Origin: JAKVCB01 sp963578605 | GTDB taxonomy: Bacteria > Planctomycetota > Planctomycetia > Pirellulales > Lacipirellulaceae | Length of the DNA stretch: 19,421 bases | Direction of reading: 5' to 3' | Assembly: GCA_963578605.1 (NCBI GenBank) | Contig: CAUZEA010000102.1 | Span: forward strand, 1 to 19,421 | In this document: positions 1 to 8,800 of the stretch, one piece after another | Position numbering within the stretch: the stretch's first letter is position 1 | How the letters are laid out: each line of letters begins with the position of its first letter | Made by a program: the position numbers and the translations under genes | The notes under the pieces: model-generated | Database searches by the model: none | What the model saw: the letters and a program-made list of their open reading frames with translations, nothing else | Told to the model about the DNA's origin: nothing

Positions 1-136
1 GCCAGCGGTAGTACGTCTGCTGAGCGATCCCCAGCCGTTTGCAGACCTCCGGAACCTTCTTTCCCTTACCGAGTTCGACATCGGCTCGACGCAACATCGG
101 GATAATCGGGTCAACTCCATGACGTTTTTGTGCCAG
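1..136 (-). pseudogene. IS3-family transposase OrfA, N-terminal part (cut by window edge, possible remnant)
   Basis: Read on the minus strand, this stretch gives an open frame containing IIPMLRRADVELGKGKKVPE and then VCKRLGIAQQTYYRW, a typical IS3/IS407-type OrfA start with its helix-turn-helix (E-V-C-K-x-L-G-I-x-x-Q-T-Y-Y-R-W). OrfA normally binds the insertion-sequence ends and forms the OrfAB transposase with OrfB by frameshifting. The reading begins with L-A-Q-K-R-H-G-V-D-P, where the first codon is CTG at 136-134 and relatives would be expected to have ATG (from memory of the family). The only in-frame ATG is at 97-95, inside the conserved region. A REP-like palindrome lies directly upstream, and the frame reaches a stop about 13 codons above the CTG. 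The gene runs off the left edge, so I cannot tell whether the rest is intact. The missing start and absent upstream IS end suggest a decayed or truncated copy. Confidence 0.6.
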
Positions 137-143
137 CTGAAAA

Positions 144-175
144 AATCCTTTCCGGGCTAAAGCCCGGGCTGGATT
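144..175. repeat. REP-like imperfect palindrome
   Basis: The outer arms AATCC (144-148) and GGATT (171-175) pair, and the inner arms CCGGGCT (152-158) and AGCCCGG (161-167) pair around a two-base centre. The result is one long imperfect hairpin in either strand. It has no T-run on the + strand side, so it is not a classic terminator. The shape and GC-rich core resemble dispersed REP-type elements. It sits right beside the transposase remnant. Confidence 0.55.
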
Positions 176-329
176 CTCTCACACGCACTGGTACTTTTCA
201 CGGGGGTAAGGTCAGTACCTGTCACGATGATCTTTTACAACCCCTTCAATTGTGACCGGTTGCCAAACCGTGTAAAATCCCTCTCACCATCGTCCCCTCA
301 CCAAAGCACGCACCGGCGGGAAATTTTTC
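176..329. other. Intergenic stretch upstream of the first gene
   Basis: I see no coding region here. The only recognisable element is the promoter-like pair at 250-278. There is no clear Shine-Dalgarno in the last 20 bases before the ATG at 330, only a weak GGGAA. Confidence 0.5.
250..278 (+). promoter_or_regulatory. Predicted sigma-70-type promoter for the dioxygenase/mannonate dehydratase operon
   Basis: TTGTGA at 250-255 is followed by a 17-bp spacer and TAAAAT at 273-278, a five-of-six match to the -10 consensus. It lies 51 bases upstream of the first start codon. This is a consensus match only. Confidence 0.45.
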
Positions 330-1082
330 ATGGATACAAACACCCAGTTTGACCAGCACGGCTACGTGTTCCCGCTGGATATTTTTAGCGATACACAAAT
401 CAACGCATGCCGGAGTGCCTTTGACAAGTTGGAACAAGAATTCGGAAAAGAGCACACGCAAAAAGGGATCATGGCCAAAGAGCAGGAATATGCATTCATC
501 TGGAAACTGGCGACGGACAAGCGGCTTTTGGATGCGGTTGCAAGCGTCTATGGCAACGACCTGGTCCTGGCTGGTACCCACTTTTTTTGCAAATACCCGG
601 TTGCCGAATTGGGCACCGCCTACGTCGCCTGGCATCAGGATGTGACCTACTGGAACCTGGATCCTCCCCAGGCTATAAGCGCCTGGATTGCCATCGATGA
701 CGTGGATGAGGAAAATGGGGCCATGCTGTTTGTCCCAGGCAGCCATCGGCACGGGATCCTGGAGCATGGCAAAAGCGACCAGCATGGCAACCTGCTTTCG
801 ATCAACCAGGCGCTGGACGAGGGGCTTTTTGACCCTACTGAGGCGGTCACCGTCAACCTAAAAGCAGGCCAGGTCTCGCTGCACGATGGCATGTTGATCC
901 ACGGTTCGCACCCCAATCACTCGAGCCGTCGCCGCTGCGGTATGACCGTCCGCTTTATCCGTCCCGACGTGCGAATCGTCCGCAAAGACAACCAGGTCTT
1001 TACGCAAAATGCGGTACTCGTCCGGGGCAAGGACCAGTTCCACCTTCAGCACCGCGCACCCGCACCGACCTTTGACAACTGA
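330..1082 (+). CDS. Phytanoyl-CoA dioxygenase (PhyH) family protein
   Basis: This encodes a 250-residue cytoplasmic protein of the Fe(II)/2-oxoglutarate-dependent oxygenase superfamily, PhyH branch. The iron triad is visible: H102-x-D104 in W-H-Q-D-V-T-Y-W, and a distal H191 in L-I-H-G-S-H-P-N. It is followed by arginines at 200-202 that fit the 2-oxoglutarate carboxylate contact. V-P-G-S-H-R-H-G (about 135-142) is another family hallmark. Members hydroxylate or otherwise oxidise small molecules using O2 and 2-oxoglutarate; the substrate cannot be read from sequence. The ATG at 330 begins just ahead of the conserved N-terminal F-D-Q-H-G-Y-V, so the start is credible although the ribosome site is weak. 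The gene is followed after 55 bp by mannonate dehydratase and then by a second PhyH protein, implying a shared pathway, perhaps modification of a sugar acid or osmolyte (inference). Confidence 0.9.
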   Translation: MDTNTQFDQHGYVFPLDIFSDTQINACRSAFDKLEQEFGKEHTQKGIMAKEQEYAFIWKLATDKRLLDAVASVYGNDLVLAGTHFFCKYPVAELGTAYVAWHQDVTYWNLDPPQAISAWIAIDDVDEENGAMLFVPGSHRHGILEHGKSDQHGNLLSINQALDEGLFDPTEAVTVNLKAGQVSLHDGMLIHGSHPNHSSRRRCGMTVRFIRPDVRIVRKDNQVFTQNAVLVRGKDQFHLQHRAPAPTFDN

Positions 1083-1137
1083 CGGCTGCCCTGGTGCCTG
1101 CAGAGCCTTGGCCCTCGAGCGAAAGAACACACAAACC

Positions 1138-2097
1138 ATGCGACTCGCCACCGTACTAACTCCTCCCACTCCCGAGCATTTCCAACTGGCCGCCCAGTGT
1201 GGGGTTACCGATTTTGTGGCCCGCTATCCAGCCAACGGACCATCTCAATTGGGCCCGCTCAAGCACCAGGCTGGCACATTCGGGCTGGCGCTCTCTGCGG
1301 TCGAGGGATTGTTGCCGATTGAAAATATGATTGTGGGACAGGATGACGGAACCGAACTGGAGGCGATGAAGCGGTTGATCACCACGATGGGTGAGCTTGA
1401 AATCCCTGTGCTTTGCTACAACTTTATGCCAGCCACTGACTGGGGACGAACCACGCTCGATGCGCCTGAGCGAGGCGATGCGAAGGTCACGAAATTTGAC
1501 ATCCAGGATGTCGATCAGATGGTGGTACCTGGACATAAGCCGAGTTCGGCGCAAGCGGGGCCAACCATTGACACGATCGATGCCTCCACCCTGTGGGATA
1601 ACCTCCAACAAATGCTCGACCAGTTGTTGCCTGTGGCCGAAGATGCCGGGGTCAAGCTGGCGATGCACCCGGACGATCCGCCACTACCGGCATTGCTCGG
1701 AAAAGCCCGCATCATGAACAGCGTGGAGAATTTCCAGCGGCTCGTTCAGCTTTACGATAGCCCCAATAATGGCATTTGCTTTTGCCAGGGAAATTTCGTG
1801 GCGATGGGTGCGGACATTCCCCAGGCCATTGGTCAGCTTGGTCCTCACATTTACTATGTTCATTTTCGCGATGTACGGGGCTCGGCGGAATGTTTTACCG
1901 AAACCTTCCACGACAACGGACCGACCGACATGGTGGCTGCCATAAAGGCCTACCGCGAGGCTGGTTTTGATGGACCTATCCGTCCCGACCATGTGCCCCA
2001 ACTGGCCGGAGAAGACAACGGCGAGCCTGGCTACACCATGTTGGGACGCCTTTATGCTTATGGCTACATTCGAGCCTTGCTCCAGGCTACAAAGTAG
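1138..2097 (+). CDS. uxuA: Mannonate dehydratase (UxuA family)
   Basis: This 319-residue TIM-barrel enzyme is predicted to dehydrate D-mannonate to 2-keto-3-deoxy-D-gluconate (EC 4.2.1.8), the step of the hexuronate pathway after glucuronate isomerisation and fructuronate reduction. Visible UxuA signatures are C-Y-N-F-M-P (93-98), H-P-D-D-P-P (177-182), F-C-Q-G (215-218), H-F-R-D-V-R-G (242-248), F-H-D-N-G (257-261) and R-P-D-H (282-285). By spacing, H177, C216, H242 and D284 match the divalent-metal ligands of characterised family members. The frame stays open upstream to 1009, but that region overlaps the preceding gene and carries no family sequence, so the ATG at 1138 (M-R-L-A-T-V-L-T-P) is chosen. 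The protein is shorter than the E. coli enzyme (about 394 residues), nearer the compact form. It lies between two PhyH oxygenases. The gene name reflects family membership; the substrate is not proven. Confidence 0.88.
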   Translation: MRLATVLTPPTPEHFQLAAQCGVTDFVARYPANGPSQLGPLKHQAGTFGLALSAVEGLLPIENMIVGQDDGTELEAMKRLITTMGELEIPVLCYNFMPATDWGRTTLDAPERGDAKVTKFDIQDVDQMVVPGHKPSSAQAGPTIDTIDASTLWDNLQQMLDQLLPVAEDAGVKLAMHPDDPPLPALLGKARIMNSVENFQRLVQLYDSPNNGICFCQGNFVAMGADIPQAIGQLGPHIYYVHFRDVRGSAECFTETFHDNGPTDMVAAIKAYREAGFDGPIRPDHVPQLAGEDNGEPGYTMLGRLYAYGYIRALLQATK

Positions 2098-2120
2098 ATT
2101 CTTCTAAAAGGGGGCAGGTC

Positions 2121-2126
2121 AGGAGG
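2121..2126 (+). promoter_or_regulatory. Strong Shine-Dalgarno that fixes the start of the second PhyH gene
   Basis: AGGAGG lies 7 bases before the ATG at 2134 but only 1 base before the GTG at 2128, so ATG 2134 is the real start. Confidence 0.8.
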
Positions 2127-2133
2127 TGTGACG

Positions 2134-3036
2134 ATGTCGGTGTTGGACCAGCACGATCTCAAGTTCTGGGAAAAACATGGCTACGTGGTGATCCGGCAGG
2201 CGGTGCCGATCGCCAATTGCGAGGCGGCTGCCGAGGCGGTGTGGCAACACCTGAACATGAATGCCAAAGATCCAGAGACCTGGTATCCCCATCCGCCACG
2301 ACGGAACATCATGGTGGAGATTTACCAGCACCAGGCTTTGTGGAACAACCGGCAACTCCCCAAAGTTCACGACGCCTTTGCGCAGATCTGGGGCACCCGG
2401 CGGCTGTGGGTGAGTTTGGATCGTGCGAGCATGAATCCCCCCCTGCGTGACACCTACCACTACGAAGGCCCCTTCCTGCACTGGGATCTGGACCTTAGCA
2501 AACCGTGGCCCTTTGGGGTGCAGGGAGTTTTGTACCTGACCGACACGGCTGCCAACCAAGGCGCGTTTGCATGCATCCCTGGCTTTCACCACAAGTTGCG
2601 GGCCTGGCTCAAAAGGCTGCCCGCTGACGTTGATCCGCGTCAAGCAGTTCGCGACGCTTACGCACAGCAGGCAGTCTTTGTCGAGGGGCAGGCAGGAGAT
2701 TTGATTGTCTGGCACAGCGAACTTCCCCACGGCAGTAGCGAAAACACCTCGAGCCGGCCGCGGATCGCCCAGTACATCAGCATGTCACCGGCGCGCGACG
2801 ATCTTGACCGACTGCGCCAAGAACGGATCCAGGCCTGGCAAGAGCGCCTGACCGGACTGGGACAGAACCAGCCCGGCCAGGAACATCACCAGGGCAAAAC
2901 AGCCCGGCTGACTCCGCTGGGACAAAAACTACTGGGGCTCGATCGCTGGGAGGGTGAACCACCCGGCGACACGGCGCCTGGCGAGTTAACGGACCTCGAG
3001 CGCCAGATGCTAGGTGGCAGCCAGCCTGCCCAATAA
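2134..3036 (+). CDS. Phytanoyl-CoA dioxygenase (PhyH) family protein, second copy
   Basis: This encodes a 300-residue cytoplasmic Fe(II)/2-oxoglutarate oxygenase of the PhyH family, only distantly similar to the first one in the window. The iron ligands are H116-x-D118 (F-L-H-W-D-L-D) and H199 (E-L-P-H-G-S-S). The arginine needed for 2-oxoglutarate is probably R208 or R210. C-I-P-G-F-H-H (about 147-153) is the usual PGSH-like turn. The last 80 or so residues are charged and Gln/Gly/Pro-rich, beyond the typical core, and may be a flexible tail. It starts 36 bp after mannonate dehydratase with a near-perfect ribosome site, so the three genes are probably one transcript. The substrate is unknown; the pairing suggests oxidation of a compound linked to sugar-acid metabolism (inference). 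Confidence 0.9.
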   Translation: MSVLDQHDLKFWEKHGYVVIRQAVPIANCEAAAEAVWQHLNMNAKDPETWYPHPPRRNIMVEIYQHQALWNNRQLPKVHDAFAQIWGTRRLWVSLDRASMNPPLRDTYHYEGPFLHWDLDLSKPWPFGVQGVLYLTDTAANQGAFACIPGFHHKLRAWLKRLPADVDPRQAVRDAYAQQAVFVEGQAGDLIVWHSELPHGSSENTSSRPRIAQYISMSPARDDLDRLRQERIQAWQERLTGLGQNQPGQEHHQGKTARLTPLGQKLLGLDRWEGEPPGDTAPGELTDLERQMLGGSQPAQ

Positions 3037-3088
3037 CGGCTCCAGCGCTCCCCTTGAAGAGGATTCTCGCGCACAGAAAAGTTTTTTT

Positions 3089-3124
3089 GATAAGATTATT
3101 GATAAGGTTATTAATGAGGTTATA
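3089..3124 (+). repeat. 12-bp imperfect tandem repeat x3, AT-rich
   Basis: GATAAGATTATT (3089-3100), GATAAGGTTATT (3101-3112) and AATGAGGTTATA (3113-3124) are three diverging copies of one unit in an otherwise GC-rich region. The array overlaps a promoter-like pair. Confidence 0.8.
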
Positions 3125-3126
3125 AG
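3099..3126 (+). promoter_or_regulatory. Predicted promoter inside the 12-bp repeat array
   Basis: TTGATA (3099-3104, five of six to the -35 consensus) is separated by 16 bp from TATAAG (3121-3126, five of six to the -10). A second TTGATA at 3087-3092 sits one repeat earlier with TTATTA 16 bp downstream. Transcription would start near 3133, leaving a leader of about 100 nt before the beta-propeller gene. Confidence 0.45.
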
Positions 3127-3236
3127 GGGGCGACCGGCGCCCAGTTTTACCCGCCCACACAGGTCATCACAGCATGCAACGACAGGCCAAAACGAAACGG
3201 CTTTCACAACTTCCCCGCAGCAGAAGGTTAATCACG

Positions 3237-4793
3237 ATGCGATCTTTTTCGGTCCTTACAGGAATTCTGGCGTTTTATTTCCTGGCGACAGGCGCTTTGT
3301 CGACCATTGCCGATGACACACCTGGGACTATCGATATTGGCTCGCGGCGGGAACTGTTTGTAGATGATTTCCTGATCGACCGAATCGAGGGCCTCCGTCG
3401 CGAACAGCAAACGCCCATCGACAGGGGCAAGGTGTTTGGCTTCGAACAACCGTGGGAGGGAGACTATTGCAATTACGTACATATTTTCAAAGACACCGAC
3501 CGGTGGCGCATGTATTACCGGGGTGCCCGAGCCGAGTTTGAAATTGGCGAAACCGGTTCTTCAAACATCTGCCTGGCCGAAAGTGTCGATGGCCTGAAGT
3601 GGACCAAGCCAAACCTGGGGCTTTACGAATTCCATGGAACCACCGACAACAACGTGACCTACCTCGGTGATGGCACACCGAACTGGTACTGCTTTAAGGA
3701 CGACAATCCCCAGGAACCGGCCGAGCGACGCTACAAGGCGATCGGCAAACTCAGTCTCAGTTTTGGGGGACCACTAGGGGTGATGACTTCCCCTGATGGA
3801 ATCCACTGGAAATGGTGGAAAAAAGAACCGGTCATTACCGGTGGCCCACTCGACACGCTCCACGTGGTGCGGTGGGATCCGGCCCGTAAAATGTATTTGG
3901 CCTTCTTGCGCAACTGGGTCCCCCGGACAACCGGGTTTGGGGTTCCACCTGAAATCGACGCCCCCCCCAGTGAATACAACACCTGGTATTACCCGGCAAA
4001 AGATCGGGTAAGGTCCATCGTTCTTTGTACCTCAACCGATTTCCTCAACTGGTCGAGGCAACAGTGGTTGGTTTACGACGAGAACCTGCCAATTGAACAC
4101 CTCTACACGAATGCTGCCACGCCCTATTTTCGGGCACCGCACATTTATGTTGGTTTTCCCATGCGGTATGTCCCCGAGCGTTCGGTGATTGCCGACTGGG
4201 CCAACAGCGGTGAGAACCAGCATCCGCGTTCGATTGGTTGTTCAGACGCTGTCTTCATGAGCAGTCGTGACGGCCTCCATTGGAATCGCAGTGCGGAAGG
4301 TTTTGCGCGCCCCGGACTCGACCAGCAAAACTGGACCGATCGCAACATGTTGATCGCGCCGGGGGTGGTACAAACAGGACCAGGAGAGATGTCACTCTAT
4401 TACGTGGCTCACTATGGTCACGACGACTGTCACTTACGTCGACTTGGCCTGCGCCTGGATGGCTTCTTTGCAATCCATGCAGGTTTTCCGGGCGGCCAAC
4501 TGGTCACCCGCCCACTGGTCTTTGACGGGAACCGGCTCGTGATTAACTACTCAACATCGGCCGTAGGAGATGTTCGAGTTGCCATCGAAGATGCCGATGG
4601 CAACCCAATACCGGGCTATACGCTATCGGATGCCTACGAACTGGTCGGGGACAACATCCAGCAGGTCGTCAGCTGGACGGGGGGGGCCGACGTAAGCCCC
4701 CTGGCCGGAACCCCCGTGCGGCTGAGGTTTGTGATGGCCGACTCGGACCTCTACTCGTTTCGCTTCATGACCCCGGAGACCGATTCCCCATAA
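3237..4793 (+). CDS. Exported glycosidase-like five-bladed beta-propeller protein (GH32/43-like, function unproven)
   Basis: This 518-residue protein has a signal peptide (M-R-S-F-S-V-L-T-G-I then a hydrophobic run to about residue 25, A-D-D-T following). It matches my recollection of a large uncharacterised planctomycete family with a GH32/GH43-like propeller. It opens with R-R-E-L-F-V-D-D-F-L-I (38-47). Four blade motifs of the S/T-x-D-G/F-x-x-W type are visible: A-E-S-V-D-G-L-K-W, T-S-P-D-G-I-H-W, T-S-T-D-F-L-N-W and S-S-R-D-G-L-H-W. A C-terminal beta-sandwich (about 425-515) ends with V-R-L-R-F-V-M-A-D-S-D-L-Y-S-F. The role is probably binding or cleavage of a plant or algal polysaccharide outside the cytoplasm; catalytic acids cannot be assigned with confidence. 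The frame is open to 3174, but only the ATG at 3237 gives a proper signal peptide. Two more exported genes follow. Confidence 0.75.
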   Translation: MRSFSVLTGILAFYFLATGALSTIADDTPGTIDIGSRRELFVDDFLIDRIEGLRREQQTPIDRGKVFGFEQPWEGDYCNYVHIFKDTDRWRMYYRGARAEFEIGETGSSNICLAESVDGLKWTKPNLGLYEFHGTTDNNVTYLGDGTPNWYCFKDDNPQEPAERRYKAIGKLSLSFGGPLGVMTSPDGIHWKWWKKEPVITGGPLDTLHVVRWDPARKMYLAFLRNWVPRTTGFGVPPEIDAPPSEYNTWYYPAKDRVRSIVLCTSTDFLNWSRQQWLVYDENLPIEHLYTNAATPYFRAPHIYVGFPMRYVPERSVIADWANSGENQHPRSIGCSDAVFMSSRDGLHWNRSAEGFARPGLDQQNWTDRNMLIAPGVVQTGPGEMSLYYVAHYGHDDCHLRRLGLRLDGFFAIHAGFPGGQLVTRPLVFDGNRLVINYSTSAVGDVRVAIEDADGNPIPGYTLSDAYELVGDNIQQVVSWTGGADVSPLAGTPVRLRFVMADSDLYSFRFMTPETDSP

Positions 4794-4897
4794 AGCTTAC
4801 GGCACCGAAAAAACGAACTGCCTTGCCTTCCCGCAGTCTTTGGACGCGAAAAGTTCAATCCAACCCACACTGGCATATCACCAAAGAGACACACCGC

Positions 4898-5815
4898 TTG
4901 TTGACTGGACCTACAAAAAGCTTGCTGAAAGGACTTACAAGTGGCCTGGCCCTGCTGCTAGCAATTGCTACTGCCGGTCCAGGCGTAGCGGTGGCGGAGA
5001 TTACCTTCCAGTTCAGCAAGGACGATGAGGCAACGCTGGGAAAATTTGCGATCGATTCGGGACGGGCGGAAGTCTCGATGTTTCGCGCCGTATGGAGCAA
5101 CACCCACCTGGTGACCCAGAGCGGACAACGCGTGTCGGTCACCGACCCGTTCATGTACCAATGCACCGTGCTGGTCGATGGGCAACAAAAAGGGGGCTAC
5201 TGGAACGCCCCCAAAATCTGGGACGGCTGGCAAGTCACCCAGGTTCAGGATGCCAACCGTCCCTACGATGATCTCGTCAAAATGGTCGCCGAGCCTCCTG
5301 GCTGGGGGGTGCGAAAAGAAGTGAGTATCGCGGTTAACGAAAATGAAAGCAGGGCCTATGTTTTCAGTCGCCTTACTGCAACCGGCGACCTTGAGCTCTA
5401 CGGCGACAACCAGACCATCTATGTTGACACGTCGACCGGCAACAAGTTCTTTGTCGACGACCAGCCGGTCGATCCCGAGCACAGCAAGCAGGTTCCTATC
5501 GCCCACTGGATCATGATTTATTACTGGAACCAGTATGTAAGCGTGGGACTGATCGCGATGGACCCCCAGCTACAAGAGTATCCCAACCCCCAGGTTTTCG
5601 GGGACGTCACATTTTCCGAATCGGCAGATGCAAAAGGGGCCAGCATCAGCCTGCGAAAAGGTTCGGGGCCCATGTCGAGCGGGGACTCACGCTCCCAGCA
5701 GTACCTGCTCGTGTGGGGCGACGGAGACCTGCGAAGCAAAATCAAAGAAATCTCCAAACAGGCGCTCGCCGGAGAACTCAATTCGAATGTACTTGTGTTG
5801 CCCGTGGCAAAGTAA
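4898..5815 (+). CDS. Exported protein of unknown function (beta-rich), TTG start uncertain
   Basis: I do not recognise the family. From the TTG at 4898 the product has 305 residues: a short basic segment (T-K-S-L-L-K), a hydrophobic core (G-L-A-L-L-L-A-I-A-T-A), and a likely signal-peptidase site after V-A-V-A before E-I-T-F-Q-F. The mature part is rich in aromatic and beta-type residues, including G-G-Y-W-N-A-P-K-I-W-D-G-W, with no obvious catalytic motif. There is no ATG in this frame before the signal sequence. TTG 4898 is preferred because AAAGAG at 4883-4888 lies 9 bases upstream; TTG 4823 would add 25 residues and has no ribosome site. It lies between the beta-propeller and CBM9-like genes, and the next gene begins 40 bp after its stop, so it probably belongs to the same extracellular glycan system. 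Confidence 0.7.
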   Translation: MLTGPTKSLLKGLTSGLALLLAIATAGPGVAVAEITFQFSKDDEATLGKFAIDSGRAEVSMFRAVWSNTHLVTQSGQRVSVTDPFMYQCTVLVDGQQKGGYWNAPKIWDGWQVTQVQDANRPYDDLVKMVAEPPGWGVRKEVSIAVNENESRAYVFSRLTATGDLELYGDNQTIYVDTSTGNKFFVDDQPVDPEHSKQVPIAHWIMIYYWNQYVSVGLIAMDPQLQEYPNPQVFGDVTFSESADAKGASISLRKGSGPMSSGDSRSQQYLLVWGDGDLRSKIKEISKQALAGELNSNVLVLPVAK

Positions 5816-5855
5816 ACTGGCCTGCTGTTATCGAACCCTGGACGGTGTTTCGTTG

Positions 5856-8800
5856 ATGAAAATTTTTCTTGTACCACTGTTGGTGTCGCTGGCTTCTGTC
5901 GTTGCGGCGGCTGAACTGAAACCGCAACCGTCTGCTTATTTGCAGGCAGTCGCTGGCGCGCCGTGGTCGGTGGCGCGGCCCCTGCAGGTTTCCAATCAAG
6001 GGGCCGTTGACGACACCCTCGCGGTGGTAGTTCCCGTGACCGGCTTCCCTCAGAGAACCTTCGTCGTGGTGGATGAATCGGGATTACCGTTGGTCACTCA
6101 AAATGACGACCTCAATGGCGATGGCACCGTGGATGAAGTTTGTACCTTGCTCAAGCTCAAATCGGGCCAGCAGCGCACGGTCACACTGCTTGGCAGCGAC
6201 CAGCCGTTACCCGCTGCCCCCGCCGACCTGGTCCAACAGGAGCAATTGGCCGGTTCCTGGGCGCCGATGCGGATGCAGCCAAGTCGTAGTCCGGGCAATA
6301 CGCAAATGTCCTACTACCGGTCCCCTGCAAATTCAGGCCTGGCCCGCAAACTCATCGCCCGCCTGGAGCAACGTGTGCCCATGGAACTGGTCGAGTGCCC
6401 CGACTTCCGCCTGCTGGTCGGGCACCGGTCAGGGCTGATCGAAGCGATGCGTCCCGCCTCACTTCCTGACGGAATGTTGGGAAGCTACTTGCGCGAGTTT
6501 GTGCCCAACGCCCCGGAGATGGGCCCCATGACGCGCCGCTTTTCCGGTCCGGTTCGGTGCCGCCTGGAGTGGGGCACTGCAAACCGGCTGCGGCAGGTCA
6601 CCATTTACCGCAACGGCCTGATCAAAACTTCCTGGGCAGCGGCTCCGCCAACCGTTCAGGTCATCACCTGCAGTTACCCTTATCGCTATCTGCAGGCAGG
6701 CTCCGAAAATGCAGTCCGCTTCAGCCAGATGCTACAAAAACGGCGCCCACTGCCGGGTGTCGACACGGCGATTTTCTTTGGTCGCAATCATGCCAGCCTG
6801 CACGTCAGCGGCGAGGGCCTCAAGGCAGTCGAGCACCAGGTCTGGCTCGACAGCGGAGAGATTGCCTGGGAGGCAGGCACGGACTACAGCACCAAAAAAT
6901 CTTCGGAGCCCCCGGTCGAACGAATCACCCGCTGGACTGCCGATACCTACATTGGCGGCGGCTTGCATGTCACGTCGTGGCAAAACAAAGGCACGGCGGC
7001 AGCCCTTTCTTATCGAATTGGTAATTTTGGAGCGTATGCTGCCGGTCAAGCGCCCGGCCTGGTGCGGGCAACTGCCGGCCCACCTACCAGTGTGGTGCCG
7101 CCACTGGGGCAACCTGCTACCAAGGGTGGCGTAACCGTGGCCTTCGACACCGTGACGAAGACCGTCAATCGTCTTCACCCAAATAAAATCAACGGCTGGG
7201 AACTTCGCCCGGTCACGCTTGCACAACGCAATCCACAGGCAGCTTACTTCCAGGCAGAACTGGCGAACCACTCCGAGCAAGAGGAAGTCGTCGAGGTGAC
7301 CCTCGACGACGCGGCCTGGATCCACGAAGCATCCCTCCTCTCCCGGCGAGAGATGCTCAAGAACCAAAAATTTCCGGCAGCCACGGTGCCTTACTTCCAC
7401 GACGAAGCTGAACTGGTCCCCGGCGGCACTGCGGTTCGGATTGCCGTACCGGCAGGCAAAGTGATGCCGGTGGAGATTTGCATTCGGCCCAAACCTGATT
7501 CGCTCGGACCTGTCACGTGTCGTGTGCGGACCGGGCCAAACACCTCCACCCAGCTCAACGTCCTTGTGAAACCGACCATTTTATTCATGCCCAAGTCCTC
7601 GGGAATGGCCGGAGTGAGCCGGGAACTTTCGAACGTGGAATTTCCCGCCGGTGCACCGTTCTCTTACGGAGCGCGATTCTGGGGTGGGTACACCCCGGAA
7701 CTTACCCAGTGGTACAAGGCAGCCCACCGTGACGCCGAGCGGAGCGGCTTCTGGACACTCGATCCACTCCAGATGCGCCACCTGGCCACGGTCCACGGCG
7801 AGGCAACCGCGAAAGGCCAGCCGGGCGTCGACCTGGACGCGTGGATTGACAAAGTTTTAAAAGCGCTGCGCGAGCCGGACGGCGCAGATTATCGCGTGCG
7901 AATTTACCCGCATGATGAAATCTGGGAGGTACTGGGCAGACAGGGACATTACGTGGTGCCTGTGCCGTGGATGGTCGACGCGGACCGCCGGATTGTGATG
8001 AACAGCCCCAATGCCGCCTGGAGCTCTTTTCAGGAGCCCGCCATGAATCCGCCTTTTGAGTATCACCTCAAACTGCCAAACGACATTGCCGAGTTGTTTT
8101 ATTACTGCGGGCGGGACACACGCCTGCAATCGTATGCCCATCGCCTCATCGATCCGCGACGGGAACTTTTTGCGCAGTGGCAGGCCGACCCGGCCCTGCT
8201 GGCGGCGGCCGGTACCGACTCCCCCCGGCAGATCTTCTCTTTTTGGATTTCGACACAATTACACGTGGCTAACTACGCATCCGTTCGTCGCCAAATCTGG
8301 TGGTTGCGGCACCATGGGATCGATTCCTTCAACTCCTGGGCCTGTTATGGCTGGTACGGAACTGCGCAAGTGATGCACTGGATGCTGATGCAGATTCACT
8401 CCGAAAATGCACCGAATGGTCGTGGCACCATTCTCACAGACCGGGCACTGGGATGGATCGACATGAAGGAAGATATGGAACTGGTGACCCTGGTGCGACT
8501 GCTCACCGAACAGGTGCAGGAGGAGACAACCCGGCAGGAGTTGCGTGAAACGGCGCGCCTGGCTTACGAGGCCTCGCAGCGTGAAGAATTTGATTTGGCG
8601 CGCCATCACTATATCACGGCCCTCAAAAAGCTGCGGCCTGACTTGCTGGCACTGGCCCCACGCGACTTGTACCGCGGGCCGGTTGCCGCCGAGGAGCTGA
8701 GCGACCTTTTCGCCGACGACATTGACTTCCACGAAGCACAGCGGATCCCCAGGACCCGGGTCTCGCTGCTGAAACAGCGGGGACGGCGACCCAAGCCCAC

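Noticed and set aside
1009..1137. Upstream extension of mannonate dehydratase
   Set aside because: It overlaps the coding end of the PhyH gene and adds no family sequence; ATG 1138 fits the enzyme N-terminus.
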